Below are positions 49,796-60,995 of a stretch of 64,000 nucleotides of DNA, piece by piece. The notes below the pieces were generated by a model that saw only the letters and a program-made list of their open reading frames with translations, had not been told where the DNA came from and ran no database searches. The position numbers were made by a program, and so were the translations under genes. Position 1 is the first letter of the stretch. Each line of letters starts with the position of its first letter. The DNA lies in assembly GCF_001661345.1 (NCBI RefSeq), contig NW_017962927.1:186001-250000 (forward strand), in the 5' to 3' direction. The DNA is from Ascoidea rubescens DSM 1968 (taxonomy: Eukaryota; Ascomycota; Saccharomycetes; Ascoideales; Ascoideaceae).

Positions 49796-51292
49796 ATGCT
49801 ATTTTCCAGCCTTCTATTGTTGGTTCTCATATCATTGTCCTCCTTGGTGTTGGCCACATCGAAAAAGCTTTTGCTAGTTCATGATGAATCAATTGATTTG
49901 AAAAGTGACTATTCAGTTTTTATTGGTGATCTAGCAGGCAATTCCAATTATCAACTAAGTTACTTAAATGTTGATGATCTGACGCAATTGCTGGCTTTCA
50001 AGATTTTAAATGAAAATGTGCAAAACCTATATGACAATTTAATTATTTTCCCTTTACAATCCCAAAAAAATTTCAACAGAAAGGTTTCTTCCTCTGATTT
50101 AATCAATTTCAATAATAACAATGGTAATATATTTATAATTACTAATGATTTGAGTTTGAATACTGAGGTTCGACTTTTTTTAAATCAATTAGGTATTTAT
50201 CCATCCCCAAAATATTACAAGATTTTTGATCATTTCAATTATTATCAACAAGAAAACCAAGAAGATAACAATAGCGAAGATCTTCATGATACCTTAAAAT
50301 TATCAACAAATGAGATCTTGAATAACAATATTGTCTCCAAAATTGATGACGAATTAATACTATATAAGGGCGCATCAGCTATAATTTCAAATAACGAATT
50401 AATTGTGCCAGTTTTATCGTCTTCAAGAACTGCTTTTAATTTCAATAAAAAAAAGTCAATTGACTATGATTTGACCTCCTTATCTGAAGATTTAACTTGG
50501 TCACTTGGAAATCAAAATTACTTGATTGCATCTTTTCAATCCTTATTGAATTCAAGAGTGTCATGGATTGGTTCTAATCTATTTTTATCAAACGAATTTT
50601 ATTCAAACTCTAAAGACAATAATAGAAAGGTTGTTAACGATTTAATTAGTTGGACTTTTCAAAATAAATCGATTTTAAAGATTGATTATATCGAGTATTA
50701 CAAGACAAATAATAATTCAGTAAACAAAAGAATTTCCAATGATTCATTTAAAGAGCTTGATGAAATAATTTATAATATTGCCATTGAAGAATTTGATGGG
50801 AAAGTTTGGAAACCATATGTTGCCAATGATCTTCAATTGGAAATTATAATGTTGGATCCTTACTATAGGATTACTTTAAAACCAATTGAATTAGATTCCA
50901 AGGTTTTATCATTTAATGATTATTCCAGTTTAGATTCTACATCGAATTTAACATTTTATTCACAAAGATTTGATAGCAATAACAATAATTTAATTAGTCG
51001 GTTGAAAAACTCTGGGATTTATACATCAAATAAAGTTAGATTACCAGATCAGCATGGTATTTTTAAATTTAAAATCAATTATGAAAGAAAAGGATTGACA
51101 TTTTTAAAACATGAACATAGTTCGATTGTTCGAAATTTAGCCAGTGAAGAATTCTCAAAAAGTTGGGAGATATCCAATAGTAGAGTTTATTTGACATCAA
51201 TTTTTTCATTACTTTTTGTGTGGTTAATATTTACTAATTTAGTTTTATATAGTATCAAAGATAAATTTTTGAAAACCAAAAAGAATGTTTAG
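49796..51292 (+). CDS. WBP1: Oligosaccharyltransferase subunit Wbp1 (OST48)
   Basis: Wbp1 is an essential subunit of the ER oligosaccharyltransferase that N-glycosylates secretory proteins. From the ATG at 49796 the product has a signal peptide (MLFSSLLLLVLISLSSLVLA), a lumenal domain and one C-terminal membrane segment (VYLTSIFSLLFVWLIFTNLVLYSI), followed by a KTKKNV tail carrying the dilysine-type ER retrieval signal expected for the family (KKxx-like). LLLVHDESI, NLYDNLIIFPLQ, IVPVLSSSRTAFNF, ASFQSLLNSRVSWIGSNLFLSNEF and GKVWKPYVANDLQLEIIMLDPYYRITL match OST48 homologues. 498 residues. One CTG codon (49991) precedes AFK where animal homologues read LSLIK, compatible with CTG=Ser. Confidence 0.95.
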   Translation: MLFSSLLLLVLISLSSLVLATSKKLLLVHDESIDLKSDYSVFIGDLAGNSNYQLSYLNVDDLTQLLAFKILNENVQNLYDNLIIFPLQSQKNFNRKVSSSDLINFNNNNGNIFIITNDLSLNTEVRLFLNQLGIYPSPKYYKIFDHFNYYQQENQEDNNSEDLHDTLKLSTNEILNNNIVSKIDDELILYKGASAIISNNELIVPVLSSSRTAFNFNKKKSIDYDLTSLSEDLTWSLGNQNYLIASFQSLLNSRVSWIGSNLFLSNEFYSNSKDNNRKVVNDLISWTFQNKSILKIDYIEYYKTNNNSVNKRISNDSFKELDEIIYNIAIEEFDGKVWKPYVANDLQLEIIMLDPYYRITLKPIELDSKVLSFNDYSSLDSTSNLTFYSQRFDSNNNNLISRLKNSGIYTSNKVRLPDQHGIFKFKINYERKGLTFLKHEHSSIVRNLASEEFSKSWEISNSRVYLTSIFSLLFVWLIFTNLVLYSIKDKFLKTKKNV

Positions 51293-51487
51293 GTATAAAC
51301 GATTCAATTCAGTCTAATCCGATTCCTTTTTATAATTAATAAATATCAATTAAACAACAATAATACTAATAACACTTATAATACTAATAACACTTATAAT
51401 ACTTATAATACTTATACTTATAATACTTATAATATTTAATTAATTATTTATATATATATTTAACTATATATATTTAATTATATATAT
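51293..51487. repeat. AATACTTAT-type repeats between convergent genes
   Basis: Tandem AATACTTAT / ACTAATAAC words and (TA)n occupy the 195-bp spacer between WBP1 and the DMT gene 3' ends. Confidence 0.65.
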
Positions 51488-53125
51488 TTAATCACTAGAA
51501 ATATCGTTCCAATATGTAATAGTTAACCCAATGAACCCTAATAAAACTACTATATCGCCTAAAATTTGACCGAAACTCAAACCAATTTTAAAAAAAATCC
51601 ATTCAATTATACCAACAAATATAATTGTCAAAATAGAAGAAACTGCAGTTAAAACTGGTGAAGTTATTGACATCAAAATCAATGAGGCACTGCAAAAGAT
51701 TAAATTTGATGAGACACTTAACGAAATAAAAAGCCATTCTTTTGAAGATATGATTGATAAGTTTAATAAAATTGAAGATAAATGAGAGTTATAGAAAAAG
51801 ATTTTGACTACTAAGACAAACAATGTTAAAATAATAAATGATGCAAAACCTATTAAAGTCATAATAAAATTTGAAAAATTGGCCTTTTTCATGGAATTCA
51901 AGCTGTTATAGTTGTCTGAAGTTGGACATAAGTATTTTTTATAAAAGACATCATAATAACCATATAATATAGAACCAAAGAGAATCAATAAGTTACCAAT
52001 TAGTTGATGGGGTTTATTAGCGTAAGTGCTGGTGGTATCAGAATCTTTATTATCATTGGTTGAATAGATTACAATAAAGATGCCGAAAATAGCCATAAGA
52101 ACTGAAGATACTTTCAAGATTGAGAAAAATTCATTTTTCAATAGAAAGATAGCAAAAATGTATGCAAAGAATGGAGAAGAGTTGTAGATAGCAGTGACAT
52201 TATTTGAGGTTGTTAGGTTCATTGAAATGTACCAAGTCGATGCAGCAATGTTCAAGATTATGGATAGGATAAAAGAATAAAAAGACATGTATAAAATTGG
52301 AGTTGATTTGAAGAAAACAACAAGATTGCTGAGTATTGAAGAGGTTTTAGTTGCTATTTTAATGTTCATGTAGTTATTTCCTCCAAAATCATCATTATCG
52401 TTATCGTTATCGTTATCATTAACATTACTATTATTAGTAGTATTTTCTTCATTACCATTGTAGTTGTATATCAAATTTGATATTTGATAAGCCAGATTAA
52501 TCTCATTCAAAATGAAAGATTTGAGAGAATCATTATTCGGATTATTAACAAACTTCTTGTAGGTTGATATTAATATGGTTTGGAGGAACCAAAATATAAT
52601 CCAAGCACAGTGAGTTAAGTATAATAATAAAAACGGTTGATTGAAATTCAATGAGTTGTATGAATATGACACCAACTCAGTCTGTGATACAAAAGTTATT
52701 AGAGAGACTAGAAATAAGAATGATACAAAGATAATTTTGAAAAGGGATTTTTTTTTCTCTTTATTGATACCGTATGCAACATCGTTGTCAGAGCCTGTCT
52801 GCTGTATTATGAGACCAGAGCTGTTTTCAATATCATATTTTATCGACAATGAATTGTTCACAGTAGAGGTGTAGCTGGATATTAAATTTGATTTATGATT
52901 CTTCGAAGAATCAGGGTTATTACCAATTGGATAAGAAGAAAGCAAGGGCTCATATAGTGAGTTGGAAGAGGAGACCATTTCTATATTTTCAGTATGTTCA
53001 ATGTTGTCGGGGCTGAGATTATAGTGATGCGCTTCCATGAAAGACAGTAAGATACCAAACAGAAAAAGCACAGAGTAGATATATCTGTATTGATATGTCA
53101 AAGTTTTGAGGGCAGAAAGATCCAT
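51488..53125 (-). CDS. DMT-superfamily (EamA/SLC35F-like) membrane transporter
   Basis: A 545-residue multi-pass membrane protein of the drug/metabolite transporter superfamily. The start is the ATG giving MDLSALKTLTYQYRYIYSVLF; the frame is open further upstream only with a GTG. About ten hydrophobic segments occur: one near residues 13-32, two at about 130-190, then a block of seven or eight from about 280 to 540. The EamA-type stretch SNNVTAIYNSSPFFAYIFAIFLLKNEFF is diagnostic, as is the C-terminal pair SPVLTAVSSILTIIFVGIIEWIFFKIGLSFGQILGDIVVLLGF. It resembles the vacuolar Thi74/YML018C type, but the substrate cannot be told. An Asn-Asp repeat lies in the first loop. Divergent from ARG82. 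Confidence 0.85.
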   Translation of the reverse strand: MDLSALKTLTYQYRYIYSVLFLFGILLSFMEAHHYNLSPDNIEHTENIEMVSSSNSLYEPLLSSYPIGNNPDSSKNHKSNLISSYTSTVNNSLSIKYDIENSSGLIIQQTGSDNDVAYGINKEKKKSLFKIIFVSFLFLVSLITFVSQTELVSYSYNSLNFNQPFLLLYLTHCAWIIFWFLQTILISTYKKFVNNPNNDSLKSFILNEINLAYQISNLIYNYNGNEENTTNNSNVNDNDNDNDNDDFGGNNYMNIKIATKTSSILSNLVVFFKSTPILYMSFYSFILSIILNIAASTWYISMNLTTSNNVTAIYNSSPFFAYIFAIFLLKNEFFSILKVSSVLMAIFGIFIVIYSTNDNKDSDTTSTYANKPHQLIGNLLILFGSILYGYYDVFYKKYLCPTSDNYNSLNSMKKANFSNFIMTLIGFASFIILTLFVLVVKIFFYNSHLSSILLNLSIISSKEWLFISLSVSSNLIFCSASLILMSITSPVLTAVSSILTIIFVGIIEWIFFKIGLSFGQILGDIVVLLGFIGLTITYWNDISSD

Positions 53126-53551
53126 TGTGTAATAGCGGTCATATTGATCCAGAGATTCGGAGGCAACCGACAACCGGTTTGAGAACAAAAGCACATATCT
53201 GCAATACTAGACTAATAAATGTTATGTATACACTACAGCACATCACACATGCACGTTGTGCATCGTAGGTGCTGCTAAATTCGGGGCCGTGTTTAGGGAC
53301 AGGAGCTGAACCCACGTGCTGTTTCCTTTTTTAGACGCGGATTGCTTAAGCGGAAATTTGATCTTGTGTCAGGACTTTCGCTATCACATACTGTTTTCCC
53401 CTTTCAGTCAGCGTTTTCAGTGGTCTTCGAACCTACACCATTTATTTTTTAGAACTTTTTCTGACTGTTATTTAAAACTTTTATATTCATACTTAAGACT
53501 CACAAAAACCAGCTAATGAAGATATAAGATTGCAAGTTTTTTATAAAGTAA
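53126..53551. promoter_or_regulatory. Divergent promoter: DMT transporter / ARG82
   Basis: 426 bp with a GC-rich patch at about 53225-53340 (CACATGCACGTTGTGCATCG, CCCACGTGCTG). TTTATAAAG lies just before the ARG82 start. Confidence 0.45.
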
Positions 53552-54892
53552 ATGGATAGGTTTCAGGATTTTTTTCATCAAGTTGCTGGTCATGATGGAA
53601 CGCTAATTGATACATCAGGCTTAATCTTTGCAAAATTAGCATATCAGAGTGAGATTGATTTTTATACCAGGCTACAATACAGCTCACCAGAGTCAAAAAT
53701 CTGCAACTTGGATAGTTTAAACAGCCATGATGGTGATTATGATAAATATGATGAATATGGTTCAAGATTAAAAGACTGGGTACCTGTGTTTATGGGCACA
53801 TTAACTCCATATGCCTATTCAGCTCCAAATAATGAGGGCAAGGACAAAGATGAGATTACTCAGCTTATTGAGAAGACATCTAATGGTTTATTACTAGATA
53901 ATAGTTGCCTGTCAGTGAGTGATTTTTCATTAAGTACTTCTCTGATCAACATGGTTAACCAGAGCACCAAGGGCCATAAAGCTGTTAGGTGTGGTGGCGG
54001 AAGCGATGCAAAACAGCCAACGTATATCATTTTAAATAACCTATTATATGGGTATAATTATCCGTCTGTTATTGATATTAAGTTAGGATCAGTTTTAACG
54101 GATCCTTTGGATCCTAAAATCAGTCAAAAGAAACATGAAAGATTAGCATTAGTGTCCAAGAATACAACATCAGGTTCAAACTCGTTTCGAATTTGTGGGT
54201 TGAGATTGTTTAATGATGATGATAAAATCGATTTGGATATGTTGAACTCAACGTATAGTAATAGGGATGGTAATAGGGATGATAGTTTCGTGAAGGAAGA
54301 GCATATTATCAAACAAAGCTATAATAATAAAAGTTATTTGAAATTGAACAAAGGGTTTGGAAAAAGTCTAAAAGCTGATAATATTAAACAAGCACTATCT
54401 TTGTTTTTTCTAAGTAATAGTTTGAGTCCAATTCGTAAAAAAAAAATACTAGAGAATACATTGAATCGTTTGAAATTGTTTTACAATTGTTTGTTAGATG
54501 AGGAAATCCGAATATTCTCATGCAGTTTATTGATTGCATATGAAAATGATAGAGAAAAATGGGATGCTCTTAATGACCACGAAGTCCTATTACGTGATTA
54601 TCCGTTTGGCAGCTCCAGTGAATATGATGATGATGAAGACGATGGAGACGATGAAGACGATGAAGAAGAAGAAGCAGAAGAGGAAAAAGAAAAAGTGGAA
54701 TACCGCAGAAAATACGTTGAAAATGATGATTTCAACGGAGGGACCAGCGTGGATAATCCACCTCTAAGCTCTCTAAACTTGATCGACTTGGCTCATGCAA
54801 GAAGTGTGCCAAACCAAGGGAGGGATGAGAACATTGTGGAAGGTGTCTACAACTTGATGGAGATACTCAAAGCAATTTACAACTCATTGTAA
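53552..54892 (+). CDS. ARG82: Inositol polyphosphate multikinase
   Basis: Arg82 (Ipk2) phosphorylates inositol polyphosphates to IP4/IP5 in the nucleus and also stabilises the ArgR-Mcm1 complex. The 446-residue product has AGHDGTLIDTSGLIFAKLA at the N-terminus, DWVPVFMGTL, the catalytic PSVIDIKLGS (PxxxDxKxG, about residue 171), the SLLIAYE motif (SLL, about 326) and a C-terminal IDLAHARSVPNQGRDENIVEGVYNLMEIL (the D-x-A/F-H/S metal-binding region). An Asp/Glu run (about 355-385) corresponds to the acidic stretch known in the S. cerevisiae protein. The 3' end rises in GC. Confidence 0.95.
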   Translation: MDRFQDFFHQVAGHDGTLIDTSGLIFAKLAYQSEIDFYTRLQYSSPESKICNLDSLNSHDGDYDKYDEYGSRLKDWVPVFMGTLTPYAYSAPNNEGKDKDEITQLIEKTSNGLLLDNSCLSVSDFSLSTSLINMVNQSTKGHKAVRCGGGSDAKQPTYIILNNLLYGYNYPSVIDIKLGSVLTDPLDPKISQKKHERLALVSKNTTSGSNSFRICGLRLFNDDDKIDLDMLNSTYSNRDGNRDDSFVKEEHIIKQSYNNKSYLKLNKGFGKSLKADNIKQALSLFFLSNSLSPIRKKKILENTLNRLKLFYNCLLDEEIRIFSCSLLIAYENDREKWDALNDHEVLLRDYPFGSSSEYDDDEDDGDDEDDEEEEAEEEKEKVEYRRKYVENDDFNGGTSVDNPPLSSLNLIDLAHARSVPNQGRDENIVEGVYNLMEILKAIYNSL

Positions 54893-55598
54893 TGGCACTC
54901 CCTTTGAGCTCATCAGATCCATTCACGTCTTATCTTATCTTGAGATACACCTGCCTAATTGATAGAGCCCTAGCACCCGCTGTATGACAACGCCAAGGTA
55001 CCGCAGCCACGCGCAGGCCTCTCTGAACGGGAGCTCTCCCTGTGCGTGCGGGAGGGTCTGCGGCCGGGGTCTGGGCCAAGAAAGACGGGGTCTGGGCCGT
55101 GGTGTTTTATGGATGTATGTTTCGTCTTCGTTTTGTTTCTGGCGAGTATTTGATACTTCGATATAATCATTGTGAGTGCTCTGTGCTAGGTGAGAGAAAA
55201 ATATAATACTCAGGCCCTCTGTCTCTGCTCCAGCGCTGGAATCTGGCTTTGATCTGTCTGCTGACTCTTTTGCTTCTTCTGGTTCTTCTGATTCTTCTGG
55301 TTCTTATCTCCCACTTCTCTGCTTGCCCTGTGCTACCCAACACCATCCCAACTGTCACTAGTGCAGATTGAACTTACCAATTTCCGGTCTAGTTTTGGCT
55401 TTGATCTTGCAAACACTGTTCTAATTTGTTTAAGACCAGTGTGAGTCGTCCTGTTCATCTCTAGAATAGTTGCTTTATTTATCGACTGGGCATATACTGC
55501 ATAGAGTGGTTGTATCTTTTCTTTGTCTTTATTTTCCCACTGTCTTCCTTGTTCCTTTCCATCTTTTATCCTCTTAATATTCATTAATACTCGCCATA
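54893..55598. other. Intergenic, RGA promoter with a GC-rich patch
   Basis: 706 bp. A GC-rich stretch (54975-55105) with GTCTGGGCC repeated at about 55068 and 55091, then TTCTTCTGG repeats (55271-55303). Small frames on both strands lack family features. Confidence 0.55.
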
Positions 55599-55826
55599 AT
55601 GACCTCAATTCTACTGCACTCCTCTCCTATAGCTTCACATTTTGATACCACCATTCATCCCAGAAAAAACTCCATATCAAATTTGCATTCCCTAAATATA
55701 AACAATACCGATATGTTTCACACTTGTAATCAGCCTAATGATTTAAGTGATGAAACGCATATAAATCTCAACAATAACATCTCCAACAATCACAATCACG
55801 ATAGTCACACAAATCACAACGACAGC

Positions 55827-55917
<91 letters not shown>

Positions 55918-58900
55918 GCAATAGCAATAGCAATAATGATGGTAATGATAATAATCATAGTAGCAGCAACGATAACAATAACGATAATGATAACGATAAC
56001 GATAACAAGCATAATGATCACAACAACGATAATCATACTGATGAAGAAGACTACGATGAGTTTGCAAAGGATCAGCTTTGCAAAAGATGCCTCAAACCAA
56101 TCATCGAGGGCCATGCTTTTGAATTAGGCGATGACAGATGGCATATGTATTGTTTCAGTTGCTCAAATTGCAATAAAAAACTAGGCATCAACTCAGAATT
56201 TTTGGTTCTTGGTACTGGTGCTTTAGTTTGTGAAGATTGCACTTATTATTGTAAAAATTGTAAGAAAAAAATCTCAGATTTAGCTATTCTAACTGGTGAT
56301 GAAGCTTACTGTTCAAATTGTTTTAAATGTAGAAATTGCAAAAGAAAGATTCAAGATTACAGATATGCTAGAACTTCAAAAGGTCTCTTTTGCATGAATT
56401 GTCATGAAAAATTACTAGCAAAAAAAATTAAACATGATGCTGAACGAAAAGCAAAAGAAGTTGCAAAAAAATTACAACAATTACAACAGCAGCAAATTCA
56501 AATCAGAAACAAATCTCTTCCTGCAATCCCCCAACAGTCTCCAATTTTCTCAAATTCTTCAAACTCTTCAAACTCAGCTCCAACACCCGTATCTGCTATT
56601 CCAGTTTTACCATCAAAGAATAATCAACAAAATCAATCAAACCAGCCACGTCAAAATAGCTTGAAAAAGAGAAGCTCAATGTTCTTATTACAAAAGGCTA
56701 ATCACAGCACTTCCAGCTTAAGGACTTCTTCCAAATCTCCACCTCCACCTCCACCTCCACCAAATATTACTCTTAAAAACAATCTCTCTGAATTAGCTCC
56801 TCCAATTCAAATCAAAAGAAATAACAGTGTTTCCAAAAACTCTGATAACTCAAACAATTCAAGCAACACTTCAATAAATTCCAAATCTCAATATCCTCCC
56901 CAACAATTACAACAAAAAACCTTCAAACCCCAACCTCAACCTGATATTATCAATACTATAAATAGTAACCCCGATAATATTACTCGCAATAATAGCAATG
57001 CAAATAACATTCTTAAAATCAATAACACTTCTACCAATAACAAAACAAATGATCACTCAAGCAATATATCTTCTCAAGTTTTATTAATGCCACACGATAG
57101 ACAAATACCTATATCTCCATCTTTTGTATTGGGCCAACCTCCAACAAGCAAAAATGATCATTCTATAATTGAAACTTCAAAACAACAATTCTACGATTCT
57201 ATCAACAACAATATACAAGCATCTCGTACTCCCAGAAAGAAATCATCAAAAACAAATTTACCGGTTAGTCTGTTATCTCCAGTATCATACCATAATAGAA
57301 CTATTCCAATAGATGACAACGAAAAAAATCATAACAAATATAACCTTGTATCAAGTTCTGCTCCAACAACTACATCAATACCATCTAATATTATCAATAA
57401 AACCTCCAAAAACAACTTATCATATAATTATCACAACAATATCAATAACAATTTTTCAGTTAATAAGAATAATCTATTTCTTAATAAGAGCGAAAGTTCT
57501 TCTCGGGAAAGTATCAATGATCAGTATTCCTCAAACTATGCTAATATTTCATCGATAATCGGCTCACCAAGTAACCTTGTTGTTCCTGAAGATAATAGAG
57601 GTGGGAATTTCATTGATATGAATGATTCTGACGATAATAACAACCCAATCTCTGATAATGCATTAAAAATTCAAAATAACTTTATTGACCTATCACTTAA
57701 TAACTTAAGAGATGATACTAATGAATCGGATCATGAAGTCATTAATGAACCTAATACTCCAGCAAGAGTCAATCGTTTATTCAAATTTGGCAGTGGACAT
57801 TTTGAAAAGGAAAAAGATTATGATGGTGGTAACGAAACCCATAAAGTCTCAACACCTTCAAGTGCAATGAGTAAATTTTCTAGTTTAACCAGATCACTAT
57901 CGATCAAGTCTCCAAAAACTCCCAAAAGCTTATTTGGTAGCAAACATAAAAAGAGTCTTAGCACAACAAGTTCAGCTGATACTAGTACGATTGTTCTTTC
58001 TGCATATAACAATTATCATAACAATTTTAGCTCATCCAGTTATCAGATTTCATTAGATCCAAGAGTTGGCCATAATAGAATCCAGTCGGGATCATCGATA
58101 AAACCAGGGGGTGCTTTGGTCTTTCCAACAGCCCCAGTACCTTCATACTCACACATTAGATCTTCCTCAGACGTTTTAAAATCATCGGTTGATGCTGGAC
58201 TGAGTCAGAGTGGATTTTCTAGTAATTCCATAGCAAATGCAGTAAACCAGGCAGAATCAGAATTACGTGCATTGAAATCAGAAATTCATGTTTTAACCAA
58301 GCAATCCGTTTCAATTAGAAGCGAAATTTCTGATTTAGCTAATGCCAGAGATTCTATAGCCAATGAAGTTTTTGATCTCACCAATACATTAAATGAACTA
58401 AAAGAAAAGGTTGAAGAGCAGAAGAATATAATTGAAGAAAACGAAAAGTTGATTAAGATTCAAGAAAAAGACAAGTCCAATGATATTATGAATTACAATA
58501 AAAGCAATAGCACTAACAATAACGATAATGATAATAGTAACTTTTCTAAATCAAGCTCATTCAGCTATATGAATCTTAATAGTAGTCAGAGCAATGTATC
58601 ATATAGTAGCCATGTTTTAAACAAACCACAAGGTAATATTGGAAATAATTCTAATTCAGGGACCGACATTATTGTGACTCAACCATATAATACTACTTCT
58701 ATTTCGCCAATCGATGAGCACATCACAGTTGGATCAGTCGAGATGGTTGAAACAGCCAAACCTAAGGGAAAGGCTAGATTTTGGAAACGAGCTCAAGTTG
58801 GAAAACCATTTGGTAAATTGACTGGTAAAGAGGCCAAAAATTTAATATCAATGCCCAATTCACAATCATTGTCAGCATTAGGACATCAACTCCAGCCTAA

Positions 58901-59582
58901 TGTTTCAACTAATTCATTAGTTAGTCATACGGCTAGTAACAACAGTCTCTCAATCCATTCAAATGTCACAGAAATAGATTTGGGAACAACTTTAGAAGAA
59001 AGGGTTAAAAGAGAGAAAAGAGCAATGCCATTGATATTGATGGTATGTATGTCAATAGTTGAATCAAAAGGAATCGACAGTGAAGGTATTTATCGTAAGA
59101 GCGGTGGAAACTCTCAGATTGAAGCCATTGAAAAAGCATTTGATAAGTTACCTGATGATCAATTGACATCACCAGAATTGGAAGATGCGCTACATGGAGA
59201 TATTAATGCAGTTACCAGTGCGTTGAAAAGATTTTTACGTCGTTTGCCTGAACCAATAATTACCTATGGTAGTTATGAGGGATTTATCAATGTCGCACAG
59301 CAAAAGAAATTAGACAAAAAAATTGAAAGTTTAACGAAAATTATAGATGGATTACCAAAGTCACATCAATATGCACTATACTCTTTAACAAAACATCTTA
59401 ATTTAATTGCTCTGCATTGTAATATTAACTTGATGAATTTCCATAATTTGGCAATTGTTTTTGCTCCAACATTAGCCAGAGATTTGACTGGTGAAAGAGA
59501 TATTCAAGATATGCAAGCCAAAAACGATGTTACTGAATGTTTAATTAAAAATCATTCAACCATATTTAAAGATTTCAGTTGA
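55599..59582 (+). CDS. LIM-domain Rho GTPase-activating protein (Rga1/Rga2-type)
   Basis: Rga1/Rga2 are GAPs for Cdc42 that control polarity and septin assembly. The 1327-residue product has two LIM zinc-binding domains at about residues 160-275 (CKRCLKPIIEGHAFELGDDRWHMYCFSCSNC; CKNCKKKISD; YCSNCFKCRNC; FCMNCHEK). A long Ser/Asn/Pro-rich middle follows, with a coiled coil at about 885-955 (AESELRALKSEIHVLTKQ; NELKEKVEEQKNIIEEN). A RhoGAP domain lies at about 1130-1325, with GIDSEGIYRKSGG carrying the arginine finger, ALKRFLRRLPEPIITY and NLMNFHNLAIVFAPTLARD. Two N-terminal LIM plus C-terminal GAP is the Rga1/Rga2 layout (Lrg1 has three LIMs). A poly-Asn run of about 30 precedes the LIMs. Confidence 0.93.
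55826..55916 (+). repeat. (AAT)n microsatellite in the RGA-type gene
   Basis: About 29 consecutive AAT codons give a poly-Asn run, followed by AGCAATAGCAAT and GATAACGATAAC imperfect repeats. Confidence 0.9.
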
Positions 59583-59650
59583 TTTTATTAACATAATAGA
59601 AGAGATTCCAATGTCTTTTGTTATAAATTTTTTTAATTTTTTTTATATCT

Positions 59651-59718
59651 ATGTTCAACTTATTATTTTCTGTGTTCAACTTATTATTTTCTGTGTTCAA
59701 CTTATTATCTTCTGTGTT
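59651..59718. repeat. 21-bp tandem repeat (three copies)
   Basis: Three copies of a TGTTCAACTTATTATTTTC-type unit in the 3' flank of the RGA-type gene. Confidence 0.85.
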
Positions 59719-60709
59719 TATTTTTTTAATTTTTTAATTTTTTTTCGATTTATTTTAAAAGTTTTAATTTGTTTTTATTGTACTTTTAAGACAATTATTA
59801 TGGCTTGATAATTTTGGAAATTCCAAATTTAGCAAGGTTTTTGTTAATTTGAAGTTATTATTTTGTTTGTTTGTTTGTTTGTTTTATTTTTTTTTTTTTT
59901 GCTTGGTTTTTTTATCGATAATTTTTTTTGTTTTTAGACTATTTTGGCTGTTTATTTTAGTCTTAATTTATTGTTATTTAAGTCGTTGATTTTGTGTTCA
60001 AGTAATTGCCGTTTTTTGATTGAAATTTCTTTTAGTTTTTTTTTTACTTAGTATATATTGATGTATATAATTGCACTTCTATTTTTTTGCATTTCAGTTC
60101 TTCTTTTTATATTTACTTAAAATATACTTGTTCACTTAATATATTTTATATTTTTATTTTGTAAAGAATTTTGGAGCTAGAGTAGATTAACTTAAAGAAA
60201 TCTAGATAAGTTGACTTTTACAACAAGTTTTTCCTAAATTGTTACATCTCAGCTTGCAATAAATTTGAATATCTTGGTTCAGCCACTGATACAGTTTCAT
60301 CGTCACTCGAAAACTAGATAGATTTTCTGTTTTAATTGATGAATATTGGTAAGCATTTGACAGTATTCCAAAAGAAATAACGTTTGAAATGACATGTGCA
60401 TTTTATGCGATGTGATAGCATCCACACAGCTGGCTGTGATTTAGCTTTTCTTATGCGTTAAAACATGTAGCACCAAAGCTTAAATAAAGTATGATTAAGA
60501 CCAGATTCATGGTAGCAGTCAACAACCGATCCATATCACTGGTTTATGCATATAGCGCGTGCTTATGTCTGCAATACACAATTTTGCGTGAACACACAGA
60601 GATAAACATTAAAAGTATTATGAGAAATCAAAACGTTTTTATTGGCTGTTACTCGTCAGGTGCCTTCAATGCTCTTTTTTCCACATACATTTCCACTCTT
60701 TCGCCGCAG

Positions 60710-60726
60710 ACCAATGATAATTGGCT
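60710..60726. promoter_or_regulatory. Inverted CCAAT pair upstream of CYT1
   Basis: ACCAATGATAATTGGCT carries CCAAT on both strands about 280 bp before the CYT1 ATG. CCAAT is the Hap2/3/4/5 site that controls respiratory genes in yeasts; a second ATTGG lies near 60640. Confidence 0.5.
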
Positions 60727-60995
60727 AAAATGTATTATTTTTCAATTTCACTATAATTTAACTTTATTATCATTGATTGAAGGAACAGTTAGAAATAGGA
60801 TCGAATTGATGCTCAGTTACTTGTTTTACTGAATAAGAAACCAGGGAATAAAAATTACATATTAAATTACTAGATATTAAATATTCGCAATACTCCAAAA
60901 CAAAATAATAGATTATTAAGAATTTGATTCGATTTTTTTATTGCATTTTGTAATCATAGAGGAATAATAGACATAAAAACAAGAATAATATAACA

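Larger units (their letters stand above)
59583..60995. other. 1.4-kb intergenic region, RGA 3' flank and CYT1 promoter
   Basis: Extremely T-rich up to 60180, including three copies of a 21-bp unit (59651-59718), then the CYT1 promoter. The 113-codon plus-strand frame at 60491-60832 shows no family features and overlaps the CCAAT palindrome; I do not call it. Confidence 0.6.

Noticed and set aside
41508-59582. A cell-wall/signalling gene cluster (TPS2, INP51, WBP1, RGA, with WSC and MNN4-like further left)
   Set aside because: Unrelated genes on both strands with ordinary spacing; such neighbours are common by chance in yeast genomes.
60491-60832. 113-codon frame upstream of CYT1
   Set aside because: It covers the CCAAT palindrome of the CYT1 promoter, has no family features and sits in a region with many small frames.
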